Below, one piece after another: positions 45,901 to 58,616 of a stretch of 64,000 bases of DNA. The position numbers were made by a program, and so were the translations under genes. The stretch covers positions 1-64,000 of the forward strand of contig JACGCK010000229.1 in the NCBI GenBank assembly GCA_014925825.1, given 5' to 3'. The notes beneath the pieces are model-generated. The model worked only from the letters and a program-made list of their open reading frames with translations, did not search any database and was not told the origin of the DNA. Each line of letters starts with the position of its first letter. The stretch's first letter is position 1. This DNA is from Pholiota molesta (lineage: Eukaryota > Basidiomycota > Agaricomycetes > Agaricales > Strophariaceae).

Positions 45901-48900
45901 GGCCTTGAGAGTGCGGGTTGCCATGCCGGTTAATGTAGGAGAAGGCCCGAGCTCGATGAGACGTTCAAAGTTGAAGGCGGTGAAAAGAAGATCCTGGGTC
46001 TCGATCCAGCGAACAGGGGATGCGAATTGGTAGGCGAGAAGTTCGACGAGGATGATGTATGCGAGCTGTTGACGGTTCGTAGCACTAGCCCATTGCTCCT
46101 CTTCCCATTTCTTGAGAACCTTATCGAGCTTGGGCGAAGAGGTCTGATCGTAAATAATCTGCGCGTATTCACGAGTGACTTGGAATGGCTTCGCAATCAA
46201 GTTGGGAATGTATTTGTTGATAAGCATATCGGGGTTGAGGTGAGCGGCATTGATCTTCTTCGATAAGTCTATGAAGTGGTCCATTAAATGTTGAAGTATA
46301 AACACAGCGAAACTGCAACTTACAAGCACGGAATGGCATCACACCGGCCCACAGGTAACGAGAATGGAAGGGCACGTCAATACCAGGGAGAGGAATGGTG
46401 GCGAATCCTCGCTCAAGCTTGATGTAACCTTCAGCCTTCTGTTGCTCCTGCGCCTTTTCGAGGCACGATTTGACAATGTCTCCAAGCATCTCCTTGACCT
46501 TCTCGACGCTGAAGGTCTCGGTCAACTATTGTAGAAATATCAATGTCAGAAACAGCAGTAATATTATCAAAGGGACACGGACCTTGGTTATATCAATCTT
46601 CTGCACCTTGAGATAGTTCAAGACGTTCGTCATTGTCTGCAAAGCGATAAGTTCTCCTGCGCAAACATATTGCTGACCCTAAACAATAAATTAGAATCCT
46701 GTTGTGGTAAACAAAATAATTTCAGACATACCTCAACATTGTAGTTGACAATTTCGAGAAGAGAGCCAGAGACAGTGGCAATCGAGTCAACAACTTCACG
46801 GAGAGCGGCGTCGCTGAAGGTAGGGGAGATTCGGCTCGGGTTGACGGCGCACATAGCGTAGTTCGAACGATTCTCGGAGTCACGTTCAACAGCGCGCTGC
46901 ATGGTGATACCACGGTAGAAGACAACGTCAACAAGTGCTGAAATGTGGAGGACATCGGCAATGGATGCGAGAGCAGAGTACTCTCCAAGCGAATGGCCAG
47001 CGAAGGCGCAGTCCTTCTGAACGAAGCCCTTCATACGCATGTCTTCGAAAGCGGCCTTCTCCGTAACGACGAGAGCAATTTGGGCGAACTGCGTGGCAAA
47101 GAGGAGACCATTTGGATGGCTGAATGTGTATTTGGGGGTGCGGACATCGATGTCGGCAAAGAGAGGAAGAGTCTTGACGCGACCATCCTTGTCCATGGTG
47201 TCGTATGTCATGTCCATGTAGCGCTGGCGAATGGCTTGACCCTTGATACCACCGAAGTGGATGGTCTTCTGCTTCGGGTTGTCCTTAACGATTTCGACGA
47301 TCGAGAAGCCGTAGACGGCGAGCAAGTGGGCGTCGGCGCCATCCCAAACAGCGCGCGCTGCAGGAGAGCTGTTGTAAAGATCCATACCCATTCCGGTTCC
47401 TGAGAACCTTGACCGGTAAAGACGTAGACGGTGGTGGGTTGAGAAACTTCTGCGGAGCCTGAAAGGACCTTCTCGCCGCGGTCGTTGGTAGTTTCGATGC
47501 TGACAACGATGTTACCATCGCGCATGCCAACATGGCGGAGCTTGACCTCGAGCTGGTCACCAGGAATGACCATGCCGACGAAGTTCACGTCATAGCTGAG
47601 AAGAAAGTCAATTTCAATATACCATCAAATGAAAGACCAAACGTACGCAATGACCCGTTCGGGATGACCTTGAGCGACGACGGTCTCGACATAACGGCGC
47701 GTAGCAGCGCTAGACCAAAGACCATGCGTGATGGTGGCGGGAAGAGAAGCCAAATCCGAGAAGTATGGGTTGATGTGGATGGGATTGAAGTCGCCAGAGA
47801 TCTTGGAGTAAGGCTCGTTGGTCAAAGGAGCGTTGAACGCAGTGGAGACATCGCCAGTGGTGAGAGTGTAACCTTCGTTGGCGAGGGGAGTCGTCAAACC
47901 GAGAGGAGTTCCATGACGCTGAAGGTAAGCGAGGACGGGATTGCCTTGAGAATCGTCTTGTTGGAAGTCGACGGAGCCGACCTTGACGAGGACTTTCAGC
48001 TGGTTGCGGACGAAGATATCGCCGGAGACGGAAACATTGCGGTAGGCAGTCCTATCCTTGAAAGAAACCTGCGATTGGATACGGAAGATGAGGGAAGTGC
48101 CGGCAAGGAGGGGGGCCGATTCGTTCTCCCACTCGAACCATTCCTTGGACTGCAGAACGCCAACTTCCGCATCGGTCTCGAGAAGGACCTCGTAGTCAGG
48201 CTCCTCGGTGGTGTCGAAAGTGTTCTCGTAGTCGGTGAAGCGACCGCGATACAAGAAAGATGACACAACTTCAATGGCGCGCTGGCCTTGGCGGTAGACG
48301 TAGCCCTTGACCTTCACGATCTTGCCCTCATTAGCGTTGATGACTGAAACGATGCGGGCCTCGGCCTTGCAGACATCACCGACAGCCAAAGGTTTGGCGC
48401 CGTCGACCATGCGGAACCCATTCGAAAGGTGAACGAGCTTCAACAAATCCCCGTCAATAGCGCTGGGGAAAATGGATTTCATGATTGCCTAAAAGAAACC
48501 GTCAGAATTGGGAAAACCAATGCAAAAAGTTTTGAAACGCACCTGCCAGCCAGTGACAATGGCAAAATCCATGGGCGCCTGGACAGTCTCATTCCTCGCA
48601 GTCTTGTAGGATTCCGCTTGGTTGCCGACAACAGCGCAGAATTGTTCCACGTCCTCTGCCTTGATGACCACGGAGGGACCAACAAATTTGTCGCGAATGT
48701 TGATGGAAGGAAGGACCTCGTTATCGCCGTACCAAAGCTTCCAGTAGAAGGCCTTGATGCGGGTGTTGCGGTCAGTGGCGATCTCATGGATGGGTGCGTA
48801 ACCTTGAGAAGGCTTGTAAACAAACTGAAGGACGAGGGGAATGGAACTTCCACGGCGCTCCTCGATCAGAGAGACGTTGATGTGACTGGTCTCCGGAGCA

Positions 48901-51900
48901 TAAGTGATTTCGACAGCCTTGAAGTCCTCGATGTGCTCGCCATAAGAACGAGCAGCGCCGTAAATGACAACAGAGGTAGCAAGAGAGCCGGTGTACTGGA
49001 CGACGACTTTCTGGCCAACGCGGGGAGCGAGAATACGACGAAGAGGGTTATCAATGTAGGATGTACCCTGTACAATGGTCGTGGAGGTGACGAGAGCACG
49101 GAGCCAGCCAAGCTTTTGACCAGCCAAGGTCTCCAGCCAGGCGGAAGTTTGGGGAAGAGCAGAGCCAAATTCGAAGGTGACGGTGCTGCCTTTTTGAGTG
49201 CGAACAACTCCAGAAAGAGTCTCGGGAACAGCCTTGGGCTCAACGGCGAGGTAATCGATAACGGGGACGGTCGAGACGTCGCCGCCATACTTGCGTTCGA
49301 GGAGACGTTGGATGAGTGACTTGTTAATGTTCCCGAGGAGATCCTTGACGGGTTCGTCTTTCACAACCGACCACTTCGCAGCGACAGGACCTTGTAAAAT
49401 GCAGACTCGCTGAGGGTCTTGGTCGAACACGGCGTCGATGTCTTCGGCAGCCCATAGAGAGTCCTGAGATCGTGATCGTTAGCATATGTATGAAATGATA
49501 CAAGAGGTAGAACTGGGAAAGACATAGGGAAAGACGTACCTTCTTGAACCAGACTTCGAAGCTCGCATCGAGCACAGGGATGAAAGGAACGGGCTTCTGA
49601 CCCGGCCTCTGGGAAATCGCTAGGAAGTATGCTGCATCTTCAGCAGCGAGGAGCTGCTCGGTGGCCAGAGGGTACTTCTCGAAGAAAGTCTTGACGAACG
49701 GAAGGGGATCATCCAACAACGAAAAGTTTTGGAGAAGGGACGGCTTGTGTCCTCCGCCATTGACCCCCGCGAAACGCTCCTCCACGCGCCTCAACCAATC
49801 ACCGACCAAGTTCCTCAAGGACTTGTCCACCCATCGCTTCTGATGGGCAACGAACATCAGGCGCACCATTCGCAGAACAGTCTCCTCGTAGGTCATGTCG
49901 CCCAGATCGAAGGCAACACCTCCATCTTTCTTCCATCCGAACCAGGGTTTAGCGAAGTCCTTGTTCAGCTTGTCGATAATTTCCTTCTTGCGCTCAGACA
50001 GCCATACAGCACGCTTCTCCTTCGGCAGCTTGAAGACTGTGTCATCAAACTCCTTCCAGAGCTTAACAGCACGCGTGGCAACCTTGTGAATGGGTTCGCC
50101 CAATTCCGAGCGGACGGTGAGGATACCGCCGGTAGGCTTCGTGTATGTTCCTTCCCAGGCGGCATCGTCGACGCCAGCAGCTCCAACGATCAAGTCCTTG
50201 ACGGAGGAGCTGGTATGAGCTTCCTTGGCCACCATGACGCGACTGGCGAACAAGAAACCGTCGAAGGGCATGGGCTGAACACCGAAGCGCTCAACAGACC
50301 AGTCACCGGTCAGATACTCCCATACATCTTCGGCTGATCCGAAGCCTGAACCACCGACAAGGGAGATGTTCGGGTGTTGACGAATAGAGCGATAGGTGGC
50401 GAGGATGGGTTGATGGAAGTCCTCAAAGGAGTGATGACCGCCGGCGCGACCTCCAGTCCACTGCATGATGATAGGGAAGTCCGGGTTGGCCGCGGCAATG
50501 TTGATGACTTGGCGAATACCATCGACGGAGCCAGGTTTGAAAGCGACGTGCTTGAGGCCAGCAGCCTTCAGACCTTCGATGATCTCGACGGCCTTCTCCG
50601 TAGTAGGAATACCAGCAGCAACGCAGAATCCTTCAATCGGAAGGCCTTCTTTCCTCATTTCTTGCCAGAGAGGGAACTGGAATGTGAATTGACGAGGGTT
50701 GATGTAAAGGGCGTTCAGAGTGATACCAACGCCAGCCGGAGTCAACTTCTGGATTTCTGCGACTTTCGAACGAAGAGCCGCGGCATTGTAGTGACCACCT
50801 CCAGCCAACTCGATGTGATAACCAGCATCGAGGACTGCGCTGACAAAGCCAGCCTTGACCGTAGAAGGTGTCATTCCAGCAACCATGATGGGCGGCTTTC
50901 CGAGCAGACGAGAGAAAGGTGTGTCGAGATGAAGTTCGCCATCGCTGGAGAGGATAATAGACGGTGAGCAGAGAACGCCTTGCAGAGGGAAAGAAAACTT
51001 ACCTGGTGCGAACCAGGCTTGGCGACCACTTCTTGCTCCACCAGTCTTCGTACTTAATGTCAAGGGAGCTGAAAAGCTCCGCATCGCCCTTGGCCTTGTC
51101 ACCGGCGACGATCACACGAACACCGCGACCTTCGAAATTCTTCGCGGTCAATGGACCAATACCGCTCATGCCACCTGGGCCGAAATCGATTGCATGGGTG
51201 GCGGTCTCGGGGAACTCAGTAGCCTTGGTCCAGTGGATGGGCGACGTGAAGATTTGCTCACAGAGGGAGCGGGTAAGCGAGGTCGAGAGCTTGCGCATAT
51301 CGGAGCCTGCATGAAAACATTTAATATTGAGACCAGCAGATAAAGGCAAACCACACTAACCATCCTCCGTGTTATAGACCGGAATCTTCAAGTCCTTAGC
51401 TTCCCACAGTTCTTCACCTTCGAGGTCCTCTTCAATCAGCTTCTCGGTTGCGCTAGCCAAGTAGTCGCTGTGATAGGGTACGCCAACGACCAAAAACCTG
51501 ATGGAGAAAACAGGCTTGCGTTGAGAGAAGGGAATTTTGCTCTGGTCGGCACCAGCGGGAGCCTTGACTTTGCGGAGGCTGGTGACAAGCCCAAAGAGGG
51601 CCTTGGAAGGCCCGGTGACAACGAAGGCCTTGGGACCGTTGTGGAGAGAAACGAAAAGCTGCGAAGTCGTAGGCAAGTGCTTGTTGGTCTTGACGATGTG
51701 GGGTTGCAGCTCCTTCAACGACAGGCCAGTGACGGAAAGCATAGGGCTGGGAACGCCCTCGCCGCCATCAACGGCATCCTGAATGATGCTGGGTTCCAAT
51801 GCAGTGACTGGGAATGCTTGTTGACCACGAAGGCCGGAGTAGAAAAGCCATTTCAAGGCCTTTTCAGAGTTATCGACGAATTCTTCAAACGTTGCAGACG

Positions 51901-52847
51901 CGGCGATGGCTACAGCCGAAACGATGCCTTGCGAATGTCCGGTAGCGCCAGTAATGCGGCTTCGAAGGTCGCCTGGAGTGATGTTGGCGACATGACATAC
52001 GATGAGATACTGGACAAGCTGCGTAAGTCCGATGAGTGGGAAAGACACCGGGACAGACGCAAGGTATGAAACAGGGGGACGAGGAGTCGCGCCTGAGAGC
52101 CAAGAAACAACGTCGAGGCCGTTGGTATAAAAAGTCGATTCGGATTCTTCTTCCGCCAAAGGTATGAGAACGTTCTCGGTGACGGTTTGTACGAATGGCG
52201 CGACAAAGGGCTTGTAGATGTTGTATAGATTCTGGAGTTCATCGAAATAAACCTCGTTCGTTCCCTGGCCTCCGAAAAGCGCGAATACGGAGGCCTTGCC
52301 TGAAGTCGCCGCAGCGAGGAGAGCCGACTCGGGCTGGGATGGTATGGAAGTGACTTTCTGCGCTTGCAATGCAGCGACAGCTTGGAAATATGCGGAGAGC
52401 ACGATCTTGCGTGTCTCGGTATCGAATGTGGAAGCGAGGGTATGGATATCCTTGGCCTCGAGGTATGATGACGTAAAGTGCTTCAGCACGTTGAGGAGAA
52501 CGGCGGTGCGTGCGGGAGTCGACTGGGGGTCCTTTGGAAGGCTTTCAGCAACGAGCGCAAGGAAACGAGCAGCAAGCTCTATGGTTGCTTCTGTCTCGTT
52601 CTCTAGTTGAGCGGTTACATCGACCGCGTCTAGTTGCGACTGGATATGGGTAAACTCGTCCCGCAGGACTTCTGCGGCAATCCACTCATCGGCGTTGGTA
52701 GATACAGGTATAGAAATCTGCAAAAAATTGATCAATACGGCAAGAATGGTCCAGCTAGACGCATATACGCACTCTAATTTGTCCCAGAGATAGGATTAGG
52801 GGACGCGTAGTGATTGCATGAATGGCGGAGCCGTTGGAGGCAGCCAT
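39917..52847 (-). CDS. FAS: type I fatty-acid synthase, fused beta-alpha chain
   Basis: Cytosolic fatty-acid synthase making C16/C18 acyl-CoA from acetyl- and malonyl-CoA. A single minus-strand gene with about twenty introns codes for roughly 3,950 residues. The ATG is at 52847 ([20 protein letters not shown]). Domains in order: acetyltransferase ([12 protein letters not shown], near 51930), enoyl reductase ([13 protein letters not shown] and [15 protein letters not shown], near 50370-50460), hot-dog dehydratase ([13 protein letters not shown], near 47780) and malonyl/palmitoyl transferase ([12 protein letters not shown], near 46990). Without a stop the frame passes, near 46090, into alpha-chain sequence ([17 protein letters not shown]). 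One acyl carrier follows ([13 protein letters not shown]; phosphopantetheine Ser codon near 45572), then ketoreductase ([19 protein letters not shown]), ketosynthase (cysteine in [15 protein letters not shown] across an intron near 42040) and the C-terminal phosphopantetheine transferase (GVGVDQELISS to FAQASS, stop at 39917). An Ala/Pro-rich linker precedes the carrier domain. Confidence 0.97.
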
Positions 52848-55505
52848 GGTGTTCGCTGCGAGGGACGACGCCGACGCTGTTTTGGAGAATGGGGGAGAGT
52901 CTAACGACGTAGACGCGAAAGCAAGATGGACTGGGGGCCAGCTAGAAATTATATATGAACCTGACCCCAAATCCGTCGCCCCAACGAATTTTTCTGCAGA
53001 ACATCACGTGACTCACGCGCCTCGACTTGTACGGCTACTCAAGCTCCCTATGTTCTGGACCAGAGTCGTTCCCCCGCGGCCCTCCTCTCCTTCCTCAGCA
53101 GCACGCGCTACTTACCTACTCGGCTCTTCCCCCACGCACTGTCAACGGGCTCTTCGCTCACTCCTTCACGGATTCCTCATTCATCGGCCATCGTCTCGGG
53201 CCCCGGGCACACATCAGCTTTCCAAGCGCTCAACTTGCGCTCAACAGCATTTTTCAGATCTTCGTCGCCTAAATATAATACTCGTGCATATTCGATTCAC
53301 GAGCTTCGCTTACCTCCTGAAAACATCTCGAGTATGTACAGGGAAAATCTCTCCCTGAAAACCGAAAAGAATCAAGGCAGAATGTCTTCCTACCTGACAA
53401 TGGAATTGATGGCCCCATTGTATCATATTCCTTGAAGTTTTCGCCCATGTATCGCCCCACTCTGTAAATTCTAATCTCTCGTCCCACGCTCTTTGTAAGT
53501 CGTTGTCTCGGTGTGAGGAGATATGATTGATATGATAGGGGCGCAGTCAAAAAATGAGTGCTCGACTGGTGCTCGAAGTATATCCCGTCAGCCCGGCATC
53601 GGCAAGATGTAAATCCATATCACGAGTGTCTCCAGAACGGAAAATGGCGACCTGAAGGCTGACATCTACCGATAACCATAGATTATCATCGTTCATTCCT
53701 CCGTTTACTTCTCTCAACTATCGTTTACAGGAGGTAAGGTAAGCCTTGTACACGATTTGCCGCGAACTGGATGACTTGATGACCATCTGTTATTCGACGA
53801 CGGATGGTAATTTACGATCTTGTCACAGTGGCATCGTTGCTGTATGGGATTTGCAGGCTTTAATACCTTGGCAAACCAGATGGAATATAATTACGATTAT
53901 TCACCTCATATCCGTCGAATAACCGAGCGAATATGGCCAAAGGAAGATCAAAGGACGGCTAGTTTTACGTGGTGATTTAGCCTGAGCCTCAAGTCAGACT
54001 CAGTAGGTAATAATGCATGGACTCTTTTACATGTTTTACAATGCGCAGTACCCTCCAATGCAGGTCATGAAGAACTCCTACTTTCACCGAAATTGCGGTC
54101 CCGGTCCCGGCACTTGAGTCAAAGGGTCAATTTTTCCACGAATTTGTTTCCGCACAGTGGTGTGCTTGTTTTTCGCGACACGCAAGCTCCAAACTATTTG
54201 TCTTCTGAAAACCTCCAAAGCTTTTTTGAGAACCTGAAAATAATAATAAGTATACAACTTCAAATTTAAATCACATACATACTACGCCGATACTGCGCCA
54301 TGTTTAGCGCCGGTCTACTTAATGCCTAACATGCACCGCTCGAATGACTTGTATCATTATAATTATCTGAATTGCTTGCTTTGAGTTTCAATAAGCCTAA
54401 GATAGAACGATCCTAGTCCGTTAGCGATATAGCATTTACTTCAAAACTCTATGCTTAGAACGACATGAGATGTCCGAAATAGAGTCTACAGAGCTTTCGA
54501 CCAGGCTACCCACAACGACGAACTTCGACAGAGACAACGGTGCCCGCAGAATCAGATTGATTACCGAAGGAGAAGAAATCACAGGATCCCAGGGGTTGTT
54601 TGTATACGATACGGGCGCAGAGCTATCAGGAGGTTGTAACTTATCTGAGTCTAAGCGCCCATCTAACAGGATTGAAATTGCAATGAGACCGCGGGCAAAA
54701 ATACTCTTGAACACGAGAATACATGGCGTTGAATACTTAATGCTTTATCCACTGTGCCTCCGAGATTGGAATGCACTATGCGTCGATGGAATGGGTTGCA
54801 CAAGAATGAAGTAGTGCCAGGGTTTGCGACGGCAGTGTTAGAAGCGTTATATCCGAACTGTGGCTATGTTCTTTACTCCCTCTCATGTCTTCAAATCATC
54901 TTCAGCGTTAAGCGCGCCAAAACGCAACCAGAATTCAATCGAGATTTTATATCAGCGTGCCGGTCGTTGATTTGCAGGTCTTCGAATAATGGAGTGGGAA
55001 CTAAGTAGGATAAGTTAACTAATAAACATAATGCAGGTGTGATACAGTCCAAGATTCTCGACAGGATGAGGGCGTATATAGGCGTCAATGAAATGATGAC
55101 AATGCGTGTACAAGAAACAATGTAGTGGTTGAATGCGAATGAGTCGTGTAAATAAATGCAGTGGTTGGATGTGAGTGAGCTGTAATAGATAAAATGCAGT
55201 GATTCGCGAGTAATGATAAAAATGCAACAATTGCGTATGTGTTGACCATTGGATAGTAGTATGACGAACATACTCTGTCAACGTCTTATCAGTTGACTGA
55301 TTCGAAGCATGTCCAACAAAGAAAAAAAAATACAAAAAGAAATAATATGCAAGATTGGTGAACGCGATGTCAGTGGGATGCCGAGGGTGAGCCTAGTGCT
55401 GATGATGTGGATTGAGATGGAGATAACGAGAGCGTGTGCTCATACCGATTATACATGAGCAATAAACATTAGCCAAGTATGGCAAATCGAGGGGTTTTGG
55501 ATAAT
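52848..55505. other. gene-poor region right of FAS
   Basis: About 2.65 kb with no gene I can support. The first 500 bases are C/T-rich and likely hold the FAS promoter and 5' UTR. A pair of overlapping frames at 54436-54814 on opposite strands has no recognisable domain. A degenerate tandem repeat lies at 55116-55240. The rest is AT-rich. Confidence 0.45.
55116..55240. repeat. degenerate tandem repeat, unit about 36 bases
   Basis: Three to four decayed copies share a start like AATGCAGTGGTTGGATG and a GAGTGAG/GTAATxGATAAA tail: near 55119, 55154, 55192 and 55220. Later copies are shorter. No coding potential is seen. Confidence 0.4.
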
Positions 55506-56033
55506 CTAGCGCTGCCTGCGCAGCGATAAGATGCAGCTGTCTTCCGTTTCGAGAGAAACCGAGAGGCCGCCAAATAGAGTGTGCTGAAGCAGACAGTCCA
55601 TCCGCAATACACCGTTCTGGCGACACGCGTCAGGATCGGCGGCGGCCTGCCAGCGATTGTCGAACACATTCTTGATTCGGTCCTGTTGGCGTTCAGAAAA
55701 CGCCTCCCATTCGGCGTGCGAGATGCGGCGGATAATGGCAGTGTGGATAGCTTCGAGCACATCGCCGACGGTAATTTCCCCAGAGCAACGAATGGTGATA
55801 GGCCAGTCTCCGGGGAAAAATCCGCATGTTATTTCGAGAAATTCGAGTGGCGGTTGTGTTGCAGGTTGTGCAAGATCAGTTGAGGTGAGGGGTTGATCGT
55901 TTTCGGTGTAACGAGCGTACTCAGTTGGTGTGCGCATATCCCAATTGGTCAGACAGGGATGTCCGGCCACGTCTCCTCCGAGGACGTTGTGCTGGGAGTA
56001 TGAGAGAAGTGGGTGCATAGTAAAGTCTGTCAT
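55506..56033 (-). CDS. DUF6699-type mushroom protein
   Basis: An uncharacterised protein type common in agaricomycetes. One exon of 175 codons begins MTDFTMHPLLSYS. Family-like features are the early WDMRTPTEYARY, the proline segment QPATQPPLEFLEIT, FPGDWPITIRC, a helix ITVGDVLEAIHTAI, ISHAEWEAFSERQQDRI and the C-terminal GVLRMDCLLQHTLFGGLSVS. I recognise this order as the DUF6699 pattern from memory; no search was run. No function is known to me. An upstream 5' exon is possible but not needed. Neighbours give no hint of its role. Confidence 0.75.
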   Translation of the reverse strand: MTDFTMHPLLSYSQHNVLGGDVAGHPCLTNWDMRTPTEYARYTENDQPLTSTDLAQPATQPPLEFLEITCGFFPGDWPITIRCSGEITVGDVLEAIHTAIIRRISHAEWEAFSERQQDRIKNVFDNRWQAAADPDACRQNGVLRMDCLLQHTLFGGLSVSLETEDSCILSLRRQR

Positions 56034-57832
56034 GGTAGGTCGTAATAAATGCGGGGGTGGTACATGAATGCGAAATGCAGCGTCAATCCACTGCCCATTA
56101 TATAGTCGCGCCTCTGCAACGGCATGGACAGGTTATTAGTAGAACCCTTCAGGGAGGAAATAAGCATTGCATCAAAGACATCCCGACTCGAGAGCATATA
56201 GGGTAGAGGGCGGGCGTCTATTTCCAGCACTTGTACTGGACAAGCAGAAAGAGCTGGGCATAGCCTTAGTAACACACGCACGGGATACAGCCATTTCGGA
56301 TACGCGGAGAGAATAGCTGTTCCGTTCTCAGGGTCAGTGTCTCCGAAACAATCTGGACTAGACGTGCGATTGTTGTCAAGCCCATGTCAAGCCCATGACT
56401 GAAGGCAGAGTCCATGGGCATTGGGCAAGGACAAGCTGGGCCATCCGCTGTTGTCATGCAAGCGAGCCGTACACAAGGCCGTGGGCCGTGGCAGTTAATG
56501 TTCCTGGGCCGGCCTGACAGGGATCACCATACCATGGCCTCCGGGTGGGTTGCTGTGAGTATCGACATTGTATCCATGTATGAATGATATGCCCAAGAGT
56601 GGATAATGAAATCGATAGTCTTGTGAGATTAGGTCTGATTTGGCCCATAGTTTTCAAGCTTAGACTAGCCGCCAGAAAAGACTAGGTACCTCTGGAAAGT
56701 GACCATTGCGTCGGTCTTCATTTAGTTATCTGCATTTTTGCTACGCCATGTCCTAAAAAAGAGGGAAGGCTTGAGCCTTGGGAAGATAACGTGCCAAGTT
56801 CGAATTCAAGGTTTAACTTGCGGATGCGAGTCGCACACTCACATTCTGAAGACATTGAGAGTCTTTCAATGAAGCATCGCATTGAAGGTGATTGAACTCC
56901 TAGAGGGATGCGAGGGGATGCGCTTGGCGAAGGCGTACAAAGAGGTTTAAAGAGTATGTAAACAAAGGGATATACAACCAAGCAAATGACGCAACGACAT
57001 AGCTTTCACTCGCCGCTCGGCGCTAGCTTGGCGCTAGCGACTGCTACTAATAGGTAGTCCACGACGGCGCCTGCAGGCGATGATATGTTACGAGGAGGGT
57101 GTTGAGCGGTAGGTGTCTTATACTGTTATTAATTTTTTTAGCTTTGTAAACCGCATGGTATTCAATGCGGTATACCGAAGTTAGAAACCTCTGAATCAGG
57201 CGCAAATGCTATGGTTCGTTCGATTAGATATCGATGCGATGCATCTACCTCAGGTTAAAAACGACCAACATCTGCACAAGGCTTGAAAAAAATAGAGTAT
57301 TGATTGAGTTGTCTCCTTTTACCAGTGGGTAAAAATGAGGCAAGGAATAATTACTGTCGCTTCTAGTTTTGTTCTCCACTGAATTTGCCATTCCAATTTG
57401 GCAGCAGAAATGGTAGAAAGCGTAGGACTATAATATATTATCACTAACTATAATATAGCGATGTGAAGCATCATTTCTTCGTTTCAATCTACTTTACATC
57501 TGGCCATAGGGAGCCATAGGGCTGTCTACCAAAGAAACTAGCATATGTATTGCATCGCAAAATCAATTCAAAATCGAACTGTAACAAAGTCAAAAAGTAA
57601 CACAAGCTCGCAAGGCTCTCTATCGGCTCATAAAACTACGCGTAAATCATTCACCGGAATTCAAAATTTCACACCCGACGAAGTCAAACTTGCGTGAACG
57701 ATTTCTTACTCAAAAATTCCTTCTCCTAGTCTTTTTCTACGAGGCTTCGTCGAGCTGGCCTTCAATTCTTGAGCTACCACACCTCTATTTTCACGATACA
57801 CGTCTTAGCAGCACCCTAACATCATCATCTAT
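56034..57832. other. intergenic region, no gene seen
   Basis: About 1.8 kb. Minus-strand frames of 63-87 codons at 56030-56981 carry no domains and do not join convincingly. GGCGCTAGC occurs twice within 57019-57048. The stretch from 57120 to 57830 is AT-rich and probably holds the promoter of the small gene at 57833. Confidence 0.4.
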
Positions 57833-58169
57833 ATGGCTCCCAGCAGAAACCCGGAAAGAAAATGCCAACGGACTGACGCAGGTAGCAAGACTTGTGACAA
57901 CTGTAGAAGGGAATATAGAGCGCGGGGATTAGCAAGCCATAGGAAGAAATGCTTGGATCTCGAACGTCGTGCAACAGAGCATCGGGAGTTTCTAGAGTCA
58001 TTGCGCACAATTGCAGAGGCTGAGGAAGCTCGGATAAGAGGTGAATAGTCATATTATATTTGAACACACCGCATTGTATGGCAGGCTAACGCCTATGTTT
58101 ATTCTAGATGATTTCGTAGCAGCGTTTAAAGAACAACAGAGTTTAGTAATGAGATTGGAACCTGGGTGA
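57833..58169 (+). CDS. small basic protein with Cys/His metal-binding motif
   Basis: Two exons (57833 to about 58041, then from about 58109 after a TTCTAG acceptor) give about 90 residues ending MRLEPG at TGA 58167. The start is MAPSRNPERKCQ. Residues about 20-40 contain CDNC followed by HRKKC, a C-x2-C-x11-H-x3-C spacing that could bind zinc. The rest is charged and helical (LERRATEHREFLESLRTIAEAEE), possibly a coiled coil. I do not recognise the family. It could be a DNA- or protein-binding small regulator, but that is a guess. Splice sites are canonical (G|GTGAAT and CTAG). Confidence 0.6.
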
Positions 58170-58616
58170 TTTGTGAAATATTCGTCATTACATGAGATTT
58201 TGATAGATCTTTCTCAATGTCAATTATCACCGAAAAGCAGCGAGAGAAATATAACAAAGTTGAAAGTGATACACCACCTTGAATAAGGAGCTGGGGTGAG
58301 AAGAGGCCGTGATGCGTGGGGCATGGCGTGGCAGTGGGAGGGAGAGGCATTCCCGATAAGGCTTTGTTGGAATTGGAGGACGGGTGGCTGTGCAACCCCG
58401 CACTGTGTCCGCGCCCCTCATTGACGTTGACGACTCCCTGGAGCACACTCCACCGCCATTCTGCTCTATTTTACGACTTTTCACGACATAGGCCACGATA
58501 TCCATGTACCATCTCTTTGAAACCTGATATCTGCATTATAAAGAAACCTTAACTATCAACCATACCCTGTAGTGCCAGTGCACTAAAGCCTACACCTCCG
58601 CTCCAAGGGACCAAGA
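58170..58616. other. intergenic, promoter of the kelch gene
   Basis: About 450 bases. Overlapping frames on both strands (58126-58552) have no domains. It likely contains the promoter of the kelch-repeat gene. Confidence 0.4.

Noticed and set aside
44917..45933. Plus-strand frame of 338 codons
   Set aside because: Antisense shadow of the FAS acyl-carrier region, whose minus-strand sequence is unmistakable.
39917..52847. FAS, carnitine acyltransferase and FDH as a metabolic gene cluster
   Set aside because: They are 7-24 kb apart with unrelated core genes between and no shared promoter motif; proximity is probably chance.
54436..54814. Overlapping frames of 92 (minus) and 114 (plus) codons
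   Set aside because: Neither shows a domain or adjoining exons; possibly a decayed gene, but not supportable.
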